A DNA stretch of 64,000 nt, taken from contig DATHZQ010000019.1 in the NCBI GenBank assembly GCA_035458525.1, positions 33,445 to 97,444 on the forward strand, given 5' to 3'. The number at the start of each line of letters is the position of its first letter. Position 1 is the first letter of the stretch. A program made the position numbers and the translations under genes. This document shows positions 35,238 to 44,045 of this stretch, in pieces. Below the pieces are notes generated by a model. The model did no database searches. It saw only the letters and a program-made list of their open reading frames with translations, and was not told the DNA's origin. Origin of the DNA: DATHZQ01 sp035458525. Its GTDB lineage: Bacteria > Actinomycetota > Acidimicrobiia > Spongiisociales > UBA5794.

Positions 35238-35851
35238 GCCCTCACGCCGCCACGAAGGAACAGCAGGCGCGCCCGCAGAATGCTCTCGGCAGCGTTCTCG
35301 GAATACCCGATCGCCAGCACCTGGTCGACGGCACCGACGAGGAGATCGGCGATCGTTTGATGCAGCAGCGCAGGGTCGTCCGCCTGGAGAAGGCCTGCGG
35401 CGAGGCCCTGCTTGCACTGTTCGGCCAGCTCCAGGTTGATGGGATCGAGCGCTCGCCACATGCGATCGCGAACGTGAGCCGGGAGCTCGCGTCCAACGTG
35501 GAACAGCACCAGTGCGAGCTGCACGTTGTGCCCGAGCACTTCGAAGGCAGCCCGGTACGCCGCTTCGATGCGCTCGAGCGGATCGCCCGCCGGCAACTCG
35601 GCGACCGCGGCGTCGAGCAGCGGAGGCACTCGCTCTTCGACCAGCGCCAGGAACAGCTCCTCTTTGTTGGGGAAGTATTCGTAGAGCGTCGTGCGACCGA
35701 CTCCGGCCAGGCTGGCCACGTCGGTCAAGCTGGTCCCGGCAAAGCCATTGGAGACGAACGAGCGGAACGCGGCATCGAGCAATGCCGTACGCGTCTGCAG
35801 CTTGTGCTCGGCAATGCTGCCGGCACGAATACGCGGCACGGTACGTGCCAC
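35225..35851 (-). CDS. TetR-family transcriptional regulator
   Basis: 208 residues from GTG 35851, or 204 from GTG 35839; ribosome-site spacing does not decide. The N-terminal helix-turn-helix reads F-A-G-T-S-L-T-D-V-A-S-L-A-G-V-G-R-T-T-L-Y-E-Y-F-P-N-K-E-E-L-F. The C-terminal all-helical ligand domain is unlike its neighbours. TACACT at 35885-35890 on the minus strand is a likely -10 box. It is divergent from purA, but no strong shared operator was found. Confidence 0.88.
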   Translation of the reverse strand: MARTVPRIRAGSIAEHKLQTRTALLDAAFRSFVSNGFAGTSLTDVASLAGVGRTTLYEYFPNKEELFLALVEERVPPLLDAAVAELPAGDPLERIEAAYRAAFEVLGHNVQLALVLFHVGRELPAHVRDRMWRALDPINLELAEQCKQGLAAGLLQADDPALLHQTIADLLVGAVDQVLAIGYSENAAESILRARLLFLRGGVRAQRL

Positions 35852-35943
35852 CCCCTCGGTCCCTTGTAGCCCCCCTGTGATTCGAGTGTACCGACTCAGG
35901 TCCTGGCCGGGGCACCAGGTTCGTCGCTCGGGAGGCGGCGTCC

Positions 35944-35949
35944 TACACT
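35944..35949 (+). promoter_or_regulatory. Putative -10 box of the purA-purD-purE-purB operon
   Basis: TACACT, 43 bases before the purA ATG, with a ribosome site (GAGGAAAG) in the leader. This gene is therefore not leaderless, although the box is the same as in leaderless genes here. Confidence 0.4.
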
Positions 35950-35992
35950 CGCCGGAACGAGGACCCCGAGCTGTCGCCCCGAGGAAAGCACC

Positions 35993-37267
35993 ATGAGCGC
36001 CACCGTCGTCATCGGATCGCAATGGGGCGACGAGGGCAAGGGGAAGATCACCGACGTCCTCTCTGAATCCGCTCACGTCGTCGTCCGCTACCAGGGCGGC
36101 AACAACGCCGGACACACCATCGTCGTCGGCGAGGAACGGTTCGCCCTGACGCTGATTCCCAGTGGAGTCCTCAACCCCTCCGTAACGCCGGTCATCGGCA
36201 ACGGATGCGTGGTCGATCCGGCGGTCTTGTTGGAAGAGATGGCCACGCTGGCGGCCCGCGGAATCGATCCGTCCCGGCTCAGGCTGTCCGCAAACGCTCA
36301 CCTGATCATGCCTTACCACCGCAAGCTCGACTCGGTCATGGAACGCTTCTTGGGCCGCCACCAGATCGGGACGACCAAGCGCGGCATCGGGCCCGCCTAC
36401 ATGGACAAGTTCTCCCGACACGGGATACGCGCCCAGGACCTCTTCGATCCGAAGATCTTCCGGTCGAAGCTCGAGACTGCGCTCAAGGACAAGAACCGGC
36501 TCCTCACCAAGGTCTACAACCAGCTGCCGATGGACATCGAGCCCATCGCCGAGGAATACCTGAGCTACGCCGACCAGCTGTACGACCACGTCACCGATAC
36601 CTCCCTGCTCATCTGGGAAGCGCTGAGCCGCGGCGAGAACGTCCTCTTCGAAGGCGCTCAGGGCACGCTGCTCGACATCGACCACGGGACGTACCCATTC
36701 GTGACGTCGTCCAATCCAACGGCAGGCGGTGTGTGCGCAGGCGCCGGCATCGGGCCAACTGCGATCGACCGAGTGATCGGCGTCGCCAAAGCCTATATCT
36801 CGCGAGTCGGCAGCGGGCCATTCCCAACCGAGCTCGACAACCCGATCGGCGAGCGCATGGTCGAGGTCGGCGGAGAGTTCGGCACCGTGACGGGTCGCCG
36901 GCGCCGGTGTGGCTGGCTCGACGGCGTGGCGCTGCGCTACGCCGTCCGGGTCAACGGCATCACCGAGCTGGCCCTCACCAAACTGGACGTCCTGTCCGAC
37001 TTCGAGCAGCTTCGGGTTGCGGTCGCCTACGACTCCCTCGACACGCGCTACACCGAATTCCCCCGCCAGCAGCGAGTGCTCTACAACTGCCATCCGGTGT
37101 ACGACGACCTTCCCGGCTGGAGCGGCGACATCTCCGGCGTCCGCCACTTCGACGACCTGCCCAAAGAGGCCAAGCAGTACATCGAGTACGTCGAAGCACT
37201 GGCCGGGGTGCCGATCCGTACCGTGTCGGTAGGTCCATCCCGCGCTGCGACGCTGACTCGCGAGTGA
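35993..37267 (+). CDS. purA: Adenylosuccinate synthetase PurA
   Basis: 424 residues. The GTP-binding loop G-D-E-G-K-G-K is at 12-18, then G-G-N-N-A-G-H-T, and Q-G-T-L-L-D-I-D-H-G-T-Y-P-F-V-T-S-S-N-P-T. It joins IMP and aspartate with GTP to give adenylosuccinate. First gene of purA-purD-purE-purB; purD follows after 10 bases. Confidence 0.98.
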   Translation: MSATVVIGSQWGDEGKGKITDVLSESAHVVVRYQGGNNAGHTIVVGEERFALTLIPSGVLNPSVTPVIGNGCVVDPAVLLEEMATLAARGIDPSRLRLSANAHLIMPYHRKLDSVMERFLGRHQIGTTKRGIGPAYMDKFSRHGIRAQDLFDPKIFRSKLETALKDKNRLLTKVYNQLPMDIEPIAEEYLSYADQLYDHVTDTSLLIWEALSRGENVLFEGAQGTLLDIDHGTYPFVTSSNPTAGGVCAGAGIGPTAIDRVIGVAKAYISRVGSGPFPTELDNPIGERMVEVGGEFGTVTGRRRRCGWLDGVALRYAVRVNGITELALTKLDVLSDFEQLRVAVAYDSLDTRYTEFPRQQRVLYNCHPVYDDLPGWSGDISGVRHFDDLPKEAKQYIEYVEALAGVPIRTVSVGPSRAATLTRE

Positions 37268-37277
37268 GGTCGCGTTC

Positions 37278-38528
37278 GTGAAGGTCCTGCTGCTCGGGGG
37301 AGGGGGGCGGGAACACGCCATCGGATGGAAGCTGGCGCAGAGTCCCTTGCTGGATGAGCTCGTCAGCATGCCCGGCAACCCGGGGCTCGCCGGCCTGGGT
37401 CCGACCGTACCGACGGTCGACCCAACGGACCTCACGGCAGTCACCGAATACGCCGTAGCCAAGGGTGTCGACTTCGTTGTCGTCGGACCCGAGGCCCCGC
37501 TGGCTGCGGGAGTCGTGGATGCCCTCGAGGTCGCGGGCATCGCAGTGTTCGGACCGACTCGAGCCGCAGCGCAACTCGAAGCCTCCAAGGCGTTCGCCAA
37601 GGAGATCATGATGGCCGCCGCCGTGCCCACTGCGGGTGCGGCTGCGTTCACCGACGTGGCTGCCGCAGAAGATCATCTGCGTGGCGTGCAGCCACCGTAC
37701 GTCGTCAAGGCCGACGGCCTCGCCGCCGGAAAGGGCGTGCTGGTGACGGAGCGTCTCGACGCCGCATGCTCCTGGGTGCGCCGCTGCATCGATGGCGGCT
37801 TCGGTACGGCGGGAACAACGGTCGTCATCGAAGAGCACCTCGCCGGTCGCGAGGTCTCCGTGTTCGCGATCTGTGACGGGATCCACGCTCGGCCGCTGGC
37901 CCCGGCTCGCGACTACAAGCGACTCGGCGACGCCGACGTGGGGCCGAATACCGGAGGCATGGGCTGCTATTCCCCCGTCGCCGATCTACCGGACGACCTC
38001 GTGGCTTGGACCATGCGCAGCGTGATCGCTCCGGTGCTCGAGACGATGGCTCGGCGCGGCACTCCTTTCCGCGGTTTTCTCTATGCCGGGCTCATGTTGA
38101 CCGATGCCGGGCCCAAGGTCCTGGAGTTCAACTGCCGTCTCGGCGATCCCGAGACCCAAGTGGTCCTACCGCGCCTCGAGGACGACCTGCTGGAGCTCCT
38201 CGCCGCAGCGTCCGCAGGTAACTTGCCGGATGATCCGCTCAGCTGGCGAGATGAGGCAGCGGTCGATGTGGTGCTCGCCTCGCGGGGCTATCCGGAGGCG
38301 CCGGAGACCGGATTCCCCATCACGGGCATCGCCGAGGCGGAGAAGGACGCACTCGTGTTCCACGCAGGGACCGCAACCCACGACGGCGGTCTCGTGACGG
38401 CCGGCGGTCGCGTCCTCAACGTGGTCGGCCTCGGCCCCACGACCGGCGAAGCCCGGAATGTGGCGTACGCCGCAGCAGCGCGGATCCGGTTCGACGGCAA
38501 GACGCACAGGAGCGATATCGGTGAATGA
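37278..38528 (+). CDS. purD: Phosphoribosylamine-glycine ligase PurD (GARS)
   Basis: 416 residues from GTG or the following frame start at 37278. M-K-V-L-L-L-G-G-G-G-R-E-H-A, then the ATP-grasp domain with V-V-K-A-D-G-L-A-A-G-K-G-V and N-T-G-G-M-G-C-Y-S-P. It makes GAR from phosphoribosylamine, glycine and ATP, the second step of purine synthesis. Spacing of 10 bases to purA and 33 to purE indicates one operon. Confidence 0.96.
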   Translation: MKVLLLGGGGREHAIGWKLAQSPLLDELVSMPGNPGLAGLGPTVPTVDPTDLTAVTEYAVAKGVDFVVVGPEAPLAAGVVDALEVAGIAVFGPTRAAAQLEASKAFAKEIMMAAAVPTAGAAAFTDVAAAEDHLRGVQPPYVVKADGLAAGKGVLVTERLDAACSWVRRCIDGGFGTAGTTVVIEEHLAGREVSVFAICDGIHARPLAPARDYKRLGDADVGPNTGGMGCYSPVADLPDDLVAWTMRSVIAPVLETMARRGTPFRGFLYAGLMLTDAGPKVLEFNCRLGDPETQVVLPRLEDDLLELLAAASAGNLPDDPLSWRDEAAVDVVLASRGYPEAPETGFPITGIAEAEKDALVFHAGTATHDGGLVTAGGRVLNVVGLGPTTGEARNVAYAAAARIRFDGKTHRSDIGE

Positions 38529-38561
38529 CATGTCCCCACATCTTCCCCTGGAGGTGACCGA

Positions 38562-39008
38562 ATGAAGGTGGCGATCTTGATGGGCTCGGTGAAGGACGCC
38601 GATCTCATGCAACCGGCAGCCGACGTACTCGGCCAGTTCGGTGTCGAGCACGAGGTGCACGTGATGTCTGCGCATCGAACGCCGGAGCGAGTCGCAGCGT
38701 TCACGAAAGCGGCTCGCACCGCCGGGTACGGCGTGATCATCTGCGGTGCGGGCAAGGCGGCACACTTGGCCGGCGCGGTCGCCGCCAACTCAACGCTGCC
38801 CGTGATCGGCGTGCCGATCGCCGCCGGGAAACTGGGTGGACTCGATGCGTTGCTGTCGACCGTGCAAATGCCCACCGGGATACCGGTCGCCACGGTCGCC
38901 GTCGACTCCGCCGCCAATGCTGCATATCTGGCGGTGTCGATCCTCTCGCTCTCATCACCCGGACTCGCCGACGCCCTCGACGACTACCGGGAGCAACTCG
39001 CCGGATGA
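38562..39008 (+). CDS. purE: N5-CAIR mutase PurE, divergent
   Basis: 148 residues with GGAGG upstream. The fold and order match class I PurE: M-G-S-V-K-D near residue 5, S-A-H-R-T-P with the catalytic His, G-A-G-K-A-A-H-L-A-G, and a C-terminal A-N-A-A-Y-L-A. Compared with the usual G-S-x-S-D and G-A-G-G-A-A-H-L-P-G, the second Ser is Lys, a Gly is Lys and the Pro is Ala. It would convert N5-CAIR to CAIR; purK, which supplies N5-CAIR, is not in the window. The stop overlaps the purB ATG (ATGA). Confidence 0.9.
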   Translation: MKVAILMGSVKDADLMQPAADVLGQFGVEHEVHVMSAHRTPERVAAFTKAARTAGYGVIICGAGKAAHLAGAVAANSTLPVIGVPIAAGKLGGLDALLSTVQMPTGIPVATVAVDSAANAAYLAVSILSLSSPGLADALDDYREQLAG

Positions 39009-40327
39009 TCGAGCGCTACAGCCTTCCCGAGATGACCTCCATCTGGGCCGAGCCCCACAAGCTGGAGGTCTGGAAGGAGGTTGAAACGCTCGTGGTCGAG
39101 GCGTGGGTCGAAGAAGGTGTCGCACCCGCTGAGGCGGCAGTTGCGGCGCGCCGCGCACCGGAGGTCGACGCCGCAGAGTGGAAATCGCGCGAGCAGGTCA
39201 CCAATCACGATGTCGCAGCCTTCGTCGACGTTCTGGCGGCCTCGGTGACCGAGGGTGGGGAGTGGATCCACTACGGACTCACGTCGTCCGACGTCCTCGA
39301 CACTGCCCAGGGCGTGATCCTGCGCGAGGCAGCCGAACTCCTGCTGAACCGGCTCGTCGCCCTGCATGACGTGGTCCGGCAGCGGGCGTTCGAGCACCGC
39401 GACACGGTGATGATCGGCAGAACCCATGGCATCTGGGCCGAGCCGACCACGTTCGGACTCAAGCTCGCCAACTGGGCGTTCGAGCTGCAGCGGGATGTGC
39501 AACGCCTCGAGCGGGCGCGGGATGCGGTCGCCGTCGGCAAGATCTCCGGCGCCGTGGGCACCTACGCCCACACTCCCCCTTCGATCGAGGCCTTCGTCTG
39601 TGGGCGCCTCGGCATCGCCGTCGAGCCGGCCTCGTCGCAGATCACCCATCGCGACCGCCATGCCGAGTATCTGTCGACACTGGCCCTGATCGGAGCCACG
39701 CTCGAACGGTTTGCGACCGAGATCCGCCACCTGCAGCGCAGCGAGGTCGGCGAGGTGCTCGAGTCGTTCGAGAAGGGCCAAAAGGGTTCGTCGGCGATGC
39801 CACACAAACGCAATCCCATCGCCTCCGAGAACCTGACCGGCGTCGCCCGCCTGCTCCGCGGTTACGCCGGTGCGGGTCTCGAGGACGTAGCGCTCTGGCA
39901 CGAGCGGGACATCTCCCATTCCTCCGTCGAAAGAGTCGCGCTCCCCGATGCGTCCATCCTGCTCGACTACGCCCTCGTCCGGATGACGCGATTGGTCGAC
40001 AACCTCGTCGTCAACGCCGACCAGATGGCGGCCAACCTCGATCGAACCCGGGGGCTCGTGTTCTCGCAGGCTGTGCTGCTCGCCCTCGTCGAGCATGGCA
40101 TGACCCGCGATGAGGCCTATCGACTCGTTCAGCGCAATGCGATGAAGGCGTGGGAGGACGGAGTGCCGTTGCAGCGCCTGCTCGAATCGGATCCCGACGT
40201 CTCGCTGGAGGCCAGCGACCTTGCGGAGTGTTTCTCGCCGGCCCGGTTCCTGCGCCATATCGGCGTTGTCTTCCAGCGCCTGGAAGCCAGCAAGATCAAC
40301 GGATCGGTACACCGACCCGACGTGTAG
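39005..40327 (+). CDS. purB: Adenylosuccinate lyase PurB
   Basis: 440 residues. S-S-A-M-P-H-K-R-N-P at about 262-271 is the fumarase-superfamily signature with the catalytic serine, and T-S-S-D-V-L-D-T-A and G-R-T-H-G-I-W-A-E-P carry the substrate residues. It acts twice: SAICAR to AICAR, and adenylosuccinate to AMP. It overlaps purE by four bases. Confidence 0.97.
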   Translation: MIERYSLPEMTSIWAEPHKLEVWKEVETLVVEAWVEEGVAPAEAAVAARRAPEVDAAEWKSREQVTNHDVAAFVDVLAASVTEGGEWIHYGLTSSDVLDTAQGVILREAAELLLNRLVALHDVVRQRAFEHRDTVMIGRTHGIWAEPTTFGLKLANWAFELQRDVQRLERARDAVAVGKISGAVGTYAHTPPSIEAFVCGRLGIAVEPASSQITHRDRHAEYLSTLALIGATLERFATEIRHLQRSEVGEVLESFEKGQKGSSAMPHKRNPIASENLTGVARLLRGYAGAGLEDVALWHERDISHSSVERVALPDASILLDYALVRMTRLVDNLVVNADQMAANLDRTRGLVFSQAVLLALVEHGMTRDEAYRLVQRNAMKAWEDGVPLQRLLESDPDVSLEASDLAECFSPARFLRHIGVVFQRLEASKINGSVHRPDV

Positions 40328-40380
40328 GGTTGTAGAAGGGCCTCAACTCACAGGGGCCGGGGGAACACAGGGGGAATGTT

Positions 40381-41262
40381 GTGATTCCGCAACCAAACCT
40401 GTACGTGCTGGGACCACCACGTACGGGCACCACTTCGCTGAGCAGATGGCTCACCGCCACACCGAACGTCGACATGAGCCGGCCCAAGGAGCCGGCGTTC
40501 CACGTACGAGATCTGCCGATGACCGATCGGATCGATGACCTCGATGCGTACCTCGCGGGTTTCGACCCATCCGCCACCGTGCGTTACCGCTGCGACGCAA
40601 CGCCGTGGTATCTGTATTCAGTGAAAGCCGCGGCCTCGATTCACGCCATGGAGCCCAATGCCAGGCTCGTGGTGCGACTGCGCAATCCCGTCGACATGCT
40701 GGCCTCGCTCCACAACCACCACCGGTTCGTTGGCATCGAACGCGAGGCGAGCTTCGAGAAGGCCTTATTCACACCGCGGCGACCTCATGAAACAGACTTC
40801 CGCCACAACCTCGACTATCTGGCCGTAGCGAGGGTCGGCGAACAGGTGCAGCGGTTTGTCGACACCTTCCCAACCGAGCACATCTACTTCATGCGATTCG
40901 ACGCCGCCGCACGAGATCCGCAGGCCTCGCACGTCGGCCTCCTCGAGTGGCTGGATCTCGATCCGAAGCCGCTTGCCGAATACAGACGGCTCAACACGGC
41001 GCGGCGGGAGCGGGTCGAGCACCTACGGCCGATCACCGAGTGGATGACGGACCGCCGCCGTCCGCATGCCGTGCGTGCCGCCGGCTATCGCATACGGCGC
41101 GCCAACACGATTCACGGACGCTCGAGGGTGTCCGTCCCCTTGTGCCGGCGAATCCTGGACGAGCTCCGCAACGACATCGAGCTATTGAGCGAGCTCAGCA
41201 GACAAGACCTCATCGGCCAATGGATGCAGAAGGGGAACAGGACAGCTGCCGAGGCCGGGTGA
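40381..41262 (+). CDS. PAPS-dependent sulfotransferase family protein
   Basis: 293 residues from GTG with AGGGGGA upstream. The 5'-phosphosulfate loop G-P-P-R-T-G-T-T-S-L is at about 11-20, and the 3'-phosphate motif R-L-V-V-R-L-R-N-P-V-D-M-L-A-S at about 91-105. W-L-D-L-D precedes a helical C-terminus. It would transfer sulfate from PAPS to a sugar, lipid or other acceptor. It separates two purine blocks; composition is like its neighbours, so recent transfer is not obvious. Confidence 0.9.
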   Translation: MIPQPNLYVLGPPRTGTTSLSRWLTATPNVDMSRPKEPAFHVRDLPMTDRIDDLDAYLAGFDPSATVRYRCDATPWYLYSVKAAASIHAMEPNARLVVRLRNPVDMLASLHNHHRFVGIEREASFEKALFTPRRPHETDFRHNLDYLAVARVGEQVQRFVDTFPTEHIYFMRFDAAARDPQASHVGLLEWLDLDPKPLAEYRRLNTARRERVEHLRPITEWMTDRRRPHAVRAAGYRIRRANTIHGRSRVSVPLCRRILDELRNDIELLSELSRQDLIGQWMQKGNRTAAEAG

Positions 41263-41505
41263 TCGGGAGGGCCGCTGCGATAGCTCCGGAGGGCTGAACC
41301 GCCTCGCGCTCCCGTCGGGGAGGCCCGGCACGCGCCTGGGTCGATCGCCTCATTTTGCCTCGCAGATCTCCCCAGGTGGCAGTGTGAGGAGTGCCGTGAC
41401 GGGTGGACACCACACCAGGTGTCCAGGTCGGTAGGGCGGCCGGTGTGGCACAGCGTGCGGCACCCCATCGACGATCCACGGGGAATCAGTTGAGAGGGGA
41501 GCCCC
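41263..41505. other. Intergenic region with a hairpin
   Basis: TGGACACC-acacca-GGTGTCCA at 41404-41425 is a perfect 8-bp stem. The region also holds a GC-rich end of the sulfotransferase transcript and a leader for the secreted gene. GAGGGGAG at its 3' end is the ribosome site for the ATG at 41506. Confidence 0.5.
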
Positions 41506-42361
41506 ATGCGTATCGCTTCAACGTCGCAGGATCGGAACGGTCCTTGCCATCGCCGTGCTGGTCGGCACATTCGCTGCACCGGCGTCAGCAACTCCACCAG
41601 ATCCTGGCAGCGGTCTCGTGGACGGACACAAGATCTGGATCTGTCACTCGACGAGTTCTCTGTCGAATCCGTACGTGAAGATACTCATCGACATTGCTGC
41701 CTGGAACGTCTCGGATCCGGACAGCAATGACCACGGAACCGGCCATCACCTGCGCGCAAAGAACGGCATCGTGTGGGGGGACTACGCCGTGGCCGACCCC
41801 GACGACGAATGCACGCTCGACACTCCGCCGCCCCCGCTGCTTTGCCCTGACGGGAATCCGGCGGACTACGTCGTGGCCTTCGACGGCACCAAGCTCACAC
41901 CGCGGGGACCGCTCACGCAGACCGTCGCGATCAACCTCCCGGCCGGTGCCTACGACGTGACGCTCATCTCCGGCGACTTCGACCGGGGGGAAAGAGACGG
42001 CAATCCTCTGTTCCAGCCGAACGAGCGCTGGCGGCTTCTCGGTTCGACGCCGAGCGGCTACTCGGACGACCTGCCCGACACGCTGGACGATATCAGCGGC
42101 CAGGCGACGACCGGGCTGTCGGTCGTGTTCAAGAAAGACGCGACGTCGGTGACCGCCGAGCACTGGTCGGCTGACACCGGCGACGATCACATGAACAGCG
42201 TCGTGCCCCAGTACTCCTGCTTGACGGCCGCAGCGGCGCGCCGCACAGCCGCCGCCTACACCGACGTGAACCGAGCGAACCCCCGGTATCCGATACCGGG
42301 GGTTCGCCGTTCCCGGATCTCTGGGATCACTTGTTCTGCATCCAGAGAGCGGAACGAGTGA
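41506..42361 (+). pseudogene. Secreted protein with CHxT-type domain, frameshifted at both ends
   Basis: The ATG at 41506 has a strong ribosome site and reads M-R-I-A-S-T-S, but the signal peptide R-I-G-T-V-L-A-I-A-V-L-V-G-T-F-A-A-P-A-S-A is in the next frame, so one base must be skipped near 41525. The mature protein has K-I-W-I-C-H-S-T-S-S-L-S-N-P-Y-V, a motif common in exported actinobacterial proteins. A beta-rich domain with L-P-A-G-A-Y-D-V-T-L-I-S-G-D follows, with a W near the end. In this frame the stop at 42361 lies beyond a terminator hairpin and inside a convergent gene; a shift of one base near 42223 would end the protein at Y-S-C-stop. The gene body (about 225 residues) is well formed. 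Confidence 0.6.
42275..42307. terminator. Strong bidirectional hairpin
   Basis: A perfect 15-bp stem, GCGAACCCCCGGTAT paired with its complement around a CCG loop, between the secreted gene (+) and the globin gene (-). Its position indicates that the secreted gene should stop before 42275. Confidence 0.75.
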
Positions 42362-42740
42362 ATTGAACGTCGAGGTACGCACGAAGCTGCCCGTCTACGC
42401 CGAGCTCATCCAGCGCTGCGGCCATGCAGCGCAACCAATCGATCACCTCGTCACGGCCGATCTCGAAGGGGAAGTGACGCATCCGCAGCCGGGGGTGCCC
42501 CCGCTTCTCCATGTACAAGTTGGGTCCGCCCAGCCAACCGCTCAGAAACTCATACAGCTTCTGGCGTGAGGTGGCGTCGTTCCGCGGCAACATCGCCCGC
42601 AACGTGGGTGCAGCCGCATCGACCTGGTCGTAGAACAGATCGGCGAGCCGCCGCACCGCAGCGTCGCCCCCCATCCCCTCGTACGGGCTGTCCGCATCGC
42701 CCCACGGGTGGGCTGCGTCGCTCGGTGGATCCGGCAGCAT
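42327..42740 (-). CDS. Truncated haemoglobin (group II, GlbO-like)
   Basis: 137 residues. P-Y-E-G-M-G-G-D-A-A-V-R-R-L-A, then L-Y-E-F-L-S-G-W-L-G-G-P-N-L-Y-M-E-K-R-G-H-P-R-L-R-M-R-H-F-P-F is the haem pocket of trHb2, with the proximal His in M-R-H. It binds O2, NO or peroxide-related ligands. TAGCCT sits six bases before the ATG, so the transcript is probably leaderless. Confidence 0.9.
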   Translation of the reverse strand: MLPDPPSDAAHPWGDADSPYEGMGGDAAVRRLADLFYDQVDAAAPTLRAMLPRNDATSRQKLYEFLSGWLGGPNLYMEKRGHPRLRMRHFPFEIGRDEVIDWLRCMAAALDELGVDGQLRAYLDVQFTRSALWMQNK

Positions 42741-42817
42741 GGGCGGAGGCTACGCCATTCGCTCGGGAGCGCTGCCGGTTCTTTGGATGGCGCGCTGCCC
42801 GGCTACCCTCCCCGTCT

Positions 42818-43699
42818 GTGCTGGCGCTGAACCACCTGGGATCAGGCAAGGTCCGAGATCTCTACGAGATCGATGCCGACCGGCTGCTGATGGTCGCATC
42901 CGATCGCATCTCGGCATTCGACGTCGTGCTGCCGAACCCGATTCCCGACAAGGGCCGGGTACTGACCGGATTGTCCGTGCACTGGTTCGGGATCCTCGAC
43001 ACGCCCCACCACTTGCTGTCGACCGACGTTCGCTCCATCCCCGGCATCGACGCGGCGGCTGCGTCAGAGCTCGCCGGCCGGTCCATGGTGGTACATCGCG
43101 CCGAGGTCGTCCCGATGGAGTGCGTCGTGCGCGGCTACCTCTACGGGTCGTCGTGGAAGGAGTACGCCGCAGGAGGCGGGCCAACCACCGAGCATCTCCC
43201 CGCCGGGCTGCAGATGGCCGACCGGCTCGCCGAGCCGATCTTCACGCCGGCGACCAAGGCCGAGTCGGGTCACGACGAGAACCTCACCGAAGCCGAAGCG
43301 CGGAATTACGTCGGCGATGCGATGTACGAAGAGCTGCGACGCCGCAGTATCGCCATCTACCAGCGCGCTGCGGCGTACGCCGCCGAGCGGGGAATCCTGC
43401 TGGCCGACACCAAGTTCGAGTTTGGCAAGGCGGGCGACCGCCTCATCCTGATCGACGAGGTCCTGACGCCGGACAGCTCCCGCTACTGGCCGGCGAGTGC
43501 GTGGTCGCCGGGCGCCACGATGCCGTCGTTCGACAAGCAGCCGGTGCGGGACTGGCTCGACGAGCAGGACTGGGACAAGACGCCGCCGGCACCGGCCCTT
43601 CCCGACGAGGTCGTGGCCAACACACGGCGACGCTACGTCGAGGCCTACGAGCGCCTGACGGAGGGTTCGTTCGACGACTACCTCGCGGGATCGTCTTGA
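42818..43699 (+). CDS. purC: SAICAR synthetase PurC
   Basis: 293 residues from GTG (L-A-L-N-H-L-G-S-G-K-V-R-D-L-Y-E). TACCCT lies eight bases before it. Family signatures are S-D-R-I-S-A-F-D-V-V-L-P-N-P-I, E-V-V-P-M-E-C-V-V-R-G-Y-L-Y-G-S, and E-V-L-T-P-D-S-S-R-Y-W-P. It joins CAIR and aspartate. It opens the purC-purS-purQ-purL block, although 103 bases with a hairpin separate it from purS. Confidence 0.97.
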   Translation: MLALNHLGSGKVRDLYEIDADRLLMVASDRISAFDVVLPNPIPDKGRVLTGLSVHWFGILDTPHHLLSTDVRSIPGIDAAAASELAGRSMVVHRAEVVPMECVVRGYLYGSSWKEYAAGGGPTTEHLPAGLQMADRLAEPIFTPATKAESGHDENLTEAEARNYVGDAMYEELRRRSIAIYQRAAAYAAERGILLADTKFEFGKAGDRLILIDEVLTPDSSRYWPASAWSPGATMPSFDKQPVRDWLDEQDWDKTPPAPALPDEVVANTRRRYVEAYERLTEGSFDDYLAGSS

Positions 43700-43752
43700 C
43701 CGGCGCAACAGCGCGTACGCACCCCCAACCCCCGCCTGCGGCGGCGGTACCT

Positions 43753-43771
43753 TCCCCCACTTCGTGGGGGA
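43753..43771 (+). terminator. Hairpin between purC and purS
   Basis: TCCCCCAC-TTC-GTGGGGGA, perfect 8-bp stem. If it terminates, purS-purQ-purL would need its own promoter; it may also attenuate. Confidence 0.5.
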
Positions 43772-43802
43772 CTATTCCGAGCGCCGCGTCTAGGGGGTGT
43801 TG

Positions 43803-44045
43803 ATGAGGGTTCGGGTGCTGATCACTCGGAAGGAGGGGCTCGCCGATCCTGAGGGGGTCGAGACCCATCGCGCCCTGCGCGACCTCGGCTACGGCGGTGT
43901 CACCGAGGTCCACTTCGGGCGGATCATCAACCTGAGCGTCGACGGGGACGATGCCGTTGCCGCCGTGGCGCAAGCCGAGGAGATGTGCGAGCGGCTCCTG
44001 GCGAATCCGGTCATCGAGGACTACTCGGTAGAGGTCGTCGAGTGA
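43803..44045 (+). CDS. purS: FGAM synthase subunit PurS
   Basis: 80 residues from the ATG at 43803 (AGGGGG upstream; GTG 43797 is also open). M-R-V-R-V-L-I-T-R-K-E-G-L-A-D-P-E-G and G-R-I-I-N-L-S-V-D-G fit PurS, the small bridging subunit of the three-part FGAM synthase. The stop overlaps the purQ GTG (GTGA). Confidence 0.95.
   Translation: MRVRVLITRKEGLADPEGVETHRALRDLGYGGVTEVHFGRIINLSVDGDDAVAAVAQAEEMCERLLANPVIEDYSVEVVE

Noticed and set aside
35880..35895. TetR operator between tetR and purA
   Set aside because: Only a 4-bp GAGT/ACTC symmetry is visible, too weak to call.
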